This document shows positions 7,321 through 9,116 of a stretch of DNA of 9,116 bases, piece after piece (position 1 is the stretch's first letter; every line of letters starts with the position of its first letter). The stretch spans positions 1 through 9,116 of the forward strand of contig DCGU01000084.1 in NCBI GenBank assembly GCA_002315325.1, read 5' to 3'. Position numbers and translations under genes: made by a program. Below the pieces are notes generated by a model. That model was not told where the DNA came from. It did no database searches and worked only from the letters and a program-made list of their open reading frames with translations. The stretch is from Clostridiales bacterium UBA1770. GTDB lineage: Bacteria; Bacillota; Clostridia; Oscillospirales; CAG-272.

Positions 7321-7342
7321 AGAGTGGACCGAAACCCACTCT
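7321..7342 (-). promoter_or_regulatory. Hairpin in the rimP mRNA leader
   Basis: On the minus strand AGAGTGG (7342-7336) pairs perfectly with CCACTCT (7327-7321) around an 8-nt loop. It starts about 20 nt from the predicted 5' end of the rimP mRNA and ends about 35 nt before the Shine-Dalgarno. The following bases (TATTTATTG) are only a weak U-rich run, so it is more likely a 5' stabilising or attenuating structure than a full terminator. On the plus strand the same hairpin is followed after 5 nt by six T residues (7348-7353), so weak termination of antisense transcripts is also possible. Confidence 0.55.
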
Positions 7343-7368
7343 CCATCTTTTTTATTCAACTGCCGTAT

Positions 7369-7397
7369 AGTATATCATATTGTAACCGGTTTTGCAA
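7369..7397 (-). promoter_or_regulatory. Predicted sigma-A-type promoter of the rimP-nusA-infB operon
   Basis: The minus strand shows a -35 box TTGCAA (7397-7392), a 17-bp spacer and a -10 box TATACT (7374-7369), with TG one base before the -10 (extended -10). The predicted start of transcription is near 7361-7363, giving a leader of about 90 nt before rimP. An A6 tract abuts the upstream side of the -35 and a second A5 lies about 10 bp further up, as in UP elements. Confidence 0.72.
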
Positions 7398-7399
7398 CC

Positions 7400-7476
7400 T
7401 TTTTTGCGGTTTTTGTGAAAATAATCTCGATTTTTCGGGCAAAAAGCGGCAAAATCAAGCGAAGTTTGCGCATTTT
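7400..7476. promoter_or_regulatory. Helically spaced A/T tracts upstream of the rimP promoter (possible bent DNA / UP element)
   Basis: Runs of three to six A or T are centred near 7402, 7412, 7420, 7433, 7443, 7452, 7466 and 7474, averaging about 10.3 bp apart, close to one DNA turn. The tracts nearest the rimP -35 box sit where RNA polymerase alpha subunits contact UP elements. Bending and promoter activation are inferred. Confidence 0.5.
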
Positions 7477-7537
7477 GGGCGGGTGTCGGGGCAAATGCAC
7501 GCGGCGGCGGGGAGAACCTGCAAAAAGGTGCCGTAAA

Positions 7538-7554
7538 TTCAATCGATAATTGAA
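7538..7554. promoter_or_regulatory. Inverted repeat upstream of the transporter promoter (candidate operator)
   Basis: TTCAAT (7538-7543) and ATTGAA (7549-7554) form a perfect 6-bp inverted repeat around a 5-bp centre. It ends 10 bp before the -35 box of the transporter promoter, a position suited to a regulator. Short AT-rich palindromes arise often by chance, so this is tentative. Confidence 0.3.
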
Positions 7555-7564
7555 GAAAAACCTG

Positions 7565-7593
7565 TTGCAAAGGCCGGCAATATTTGATATACT
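7565..7593 (+). promoter_or_regulatory. Predicted sigma-A-type promoter of the transporter gene
   Basis: TTGCAA (7565-7570), a 17-bp spacer and TATACT (7588-7593), with TG one base before the -10. The likely start of transcription is near 7600, giving a leader of about 57 nt. The element is almost the same as the divergent rimP promoter. Confidence 0.72.
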
Positions 7594-7656
7594 TTTGGCG
7601 GCTGTTACGTAATAACTTTTATTGAGTACGAAATGATATGACAAAGGACGATTCTT

Positions 7657-9045
7657 ATGTCAAAAATCAAAGACTGGTGCAAAAAAATATACGGGATTTT
7701 CGTGGATGCATGTGTGGAAAATGCCGACGGCTGCGCCCCTGCGCGTTCCGCCATGTTAGTGGCCGGGTATCTGGACACCGTTATTTCGGCGATGACGGCC
7801 GGCACCTTCTTTTCCGCATTGCTGTTGGCGATGGGGGCAGAGGACGAGTTCATCGGGTACGTCTCCATGGCAACGACGTTCTGCGCCATCGTGCAGTATA
7901 TTTCCCCCCTGTTTTGGGAGCATTTCAAACGACGTAAGTCAATTATGCTGCTCTCGGCAATTATCAACAATTTCACGACCTACGTGGTGATTACGGTTAT
8001 CCCGTTTTTGCCGATTGCAACGTCGGCAAAACTGTGGCTGTATTTCGCCGCCACGCTGCTGGCGTCTTTGCTCAGTAATTTTACCTCTCCCGCTTTCACG
8101 GCATGGCTGATGCAGAGCCTGCCGCTCGCCAAGCGTGTTAACCATACGGCGTTGGCTTCCATGCCCAACAGTGTGCTCAACGTTGTCACGGCCTTCTTAG
8201 CCAGTCTGTTCTTGGATAAAATGACAGAAAGCGGTTACGCCTGGGGCAGTATTACACCGGAGCTCACCGCCATTGTCATTTTGCGTGCCGGTGCCGCCGT
8301 TTTGGTGGTCACGTCGATTTGTGTTCGTTTCGGCAAAATCAAGGAGTATCCGTACGAATCCTCGGTGGAGCGCGTGGGCCTGAAAATGATGCTCAAACCG
8401 CTGTCCAACGTGCCCTTTATCCTGGCAATTCTCATCCCCTGCCTGTATACGTTTGCCGGTGCCGTGATCGGTAACTTTTTCAGTATTCACTTAATCAGCA
8501 ACGTGCATATGCCCTACACCATCATTTCCCTGGCGGGCGTGATTTCCGTTCCCATTATTATGCTGATGACGCCGGTGTGGTCGCTGTTTTGTGAAAAATT
8601 CGGCTGGTTTGTGACGTTTGCCGTTACGTTCGCCGGCTATTTGACGGCGTGGCTGTGTAACGTTTTCATTACTGCCGATTCCCAAATCTTCTATTATATC
8701 GCTATTGTGAACGGCAATATTTGGGCGCCCGGTATGACGTTGGTTTGCGGCAACATGGTTTACCTAAAACTGCCCAAGGCAGAACGAACGGTCTATTTAA
8801 GTTTTTATTCCATTATTGTTTCTGCTTTTTCATTCTTGGGGCAGACAATCGGTACGACTTTCGTCAAATATACCGGTGACCTGCATTTCACGCTGTTCGG
8901 TCTCGATATCTGCAATCTGCAATTGACGTCGGCACTGGCGGCGCTGCTCGGCATCCCGCTCGTCATCTACACTTTATTTGCCAAACGTGCAATTGAAGCG
9001 GCTGAGAAGCGGTTTGGAAAAAGTGATACCGAAAGTTTGGAATAA
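7657..9045 (+). CDS. Major facilitator superfamily (MFS) transporter, substrate unknown
   Basis: A 462-residue inner-membrane protein with a cytoplasmic N-terminal stretch of about 30 residues and roughly 12 hydrophobic helices: about 33-58, 66-88, 96-117, 124-150, 165-187, 200-222, 250-278, 285-307, 315-337, 342-369, 378-401 and 420-442. A longer loop (223-249) separates the two six-helix halves. The 2-3 loop reads SPLFWEHFKRRKS (83-95), and the matching 8-9 loop TPVWSLFCEKFGW (305-317), a degenerate form of the MFS A-motif in each half; this supports the fold but not a substrate. A charged tail (443-462) ends the protein. Start ATG 7657 has AAAGGA (7643-7648) 8 nt upstream and its own promoter. 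It stands alone with its own terminator and ends in two tandem TAA codons. No regulator or enzyme gene beside it suggests the cargo; sugar, nucleoside, peptide or drug transport are all possible. Confidence 0.88.
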   Translation: MSKIKDWCKKIYGIFVDACVENADGCAPARSAMLVAGYLDTVISAMTAGTFFSALLLAMGAEDEFIGYVSMATTFCAIVQYISPLFWEHFKRRKSIMLLSAIINNFTTYVVITVIPFLPIATSAKLWLYFAATLLASLLSNFTSPAFTAWLMQSLPLAKRVNHTALASMPNSVLNVVTAFLASLFLDKMTESGYAWGSITPELTAIVILRAGAAVLVVTSICVRFGKIKEYPYESSVERVGLKMMLKPLSNVPFILAILIPCLYTFAGAVIGNFFSIHLISNVHMPYTIISLAGVISVPIIMLMTPVWSLFCEKFGWFVTFAVTFAGYLTAWLCNVFITADSQIFYYIAIVNGNIWAPGMTLVCGNMVYLKLPKAERTVYLSFYSIIVSAFSFLGQTIGTTFVKYTGDLHFTLFGLDICNLQLTSALAALLGIPLVIYTLFAKRAIEAAEKRFGKSDTESLE

Positions 9046-9061
9046 TAAGAAAAAGGATAAC

Positions 9062-9094
9062 AAAAACGGACACGCAATTTGCGTGTCCGTTTTT
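9062..9094 (+). terminator. Rho-independent terminator after the transporter gene
   Basis: AAAAACGGACACGCA (9062-9076) pairs perfectly with TGCGTGTCCGTTTTT (9080-9094) around a 3-nt loop, a 15-bp stem whose end is a T5 run. It starts 16 nt after the stop codon. Because the 5' arm begins with A5, it could also terminate transcription arriving from the right. Confidence 0.93.
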
Positions 9095-9116
9095 CAGACC
9101 ACTGACAAAGCCTATT

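Larger units (their letters stand above)
7272..7656. other. Divergent intergenic region between rimP and the transporter gene
   Basis: This 385-bp spacer holds no convincing gene in any frame. It contains two outward-facing promoters, a leader hairpin for rimP, a run of spaced A/T tracts, and an inverted repeat before the transporter promoter, all listed separately. The middle (about 7477-7514) is G/C-rich and I see nothing specific in it. Confidence 0.85.

Noticed and set aside
7105..7359. An 83-codon frame starting with TTG in the rimP leader
   Set aside because: No ribosome site, it lies out of frame over rimP, and its start would be almost at the predicted transcript end.

Overview
The window reads as bacterial chromosomal housekeeping DNA, most likely from a low-GC-lineage Gram-positive phylum (Bacillota), probably a Clostridia-type anaerobe. 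This rests on the gene order rimP-nusA-rnpM(ylxR)-ylxQ-infB, a short NusA that ends after KH2, strong purine-rich Shine-Dalgarno sites, and a long-form alanyl-tRNA editing protein with the CACCAPHV signature that I associate with clostridial relatives. The GC content is moderate to high for that group. I cannot fix the genus from sequence alone.

Layout. Seven genes run leftwards on the minus strand from one promoter near 7369-7397: rimP (30S maturation), nusA (transcription elongation/termination), rnpM/ylxR (RNase P modulator), ylxQ (L7Ae-like RNA-binding protein), infB (initiation factor IF-2, 999 residues with an unusually large Q/N/G/P-rich linker), a sugar-phosphate isomerase/epimerase-like TIM-barrel protein, and a stand-alone alanyl-tRNA editing protein whose stop codon is the first triplet of the window. 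Gaps are 2 to 66 nt, one pair overlaps by 17 nt, and I see no terminator between genes, so this is probably one transcription unit that may continue past the left edge.

The 385-bp spacer 7272-7656 separates this operon from a divergent gene at 7657-9045, a 12-helix major facilitator superfamily transporter that ends in a strong hairpin terminator (9062-9094). The spacer holds two outward-facing promoters of nearly the same design (TTGCAA, 17-bp spacer, TGaTATACT), a run of A/T tracts spaced about one helical turn apart upstream of the rimP promoter, a small inverted repeat upstream of the transporter promoter, and a hairpin in the rimP leader.

Together the leftward genes make and regulate the translation/transcription machinery. 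The final gene (removal of mischarged Ala from tRNA) fits that theme; the TIM-barrel gene does not obviously fit. No mobile element, CRISPR array, tRNA/rRNA, phage or defence system is visible. The more interesting points are the operon tail that replaces the usual rbfA, the IF-2 linker, and the architecture of the divergent promoter region. I found no convincing undescribed system.
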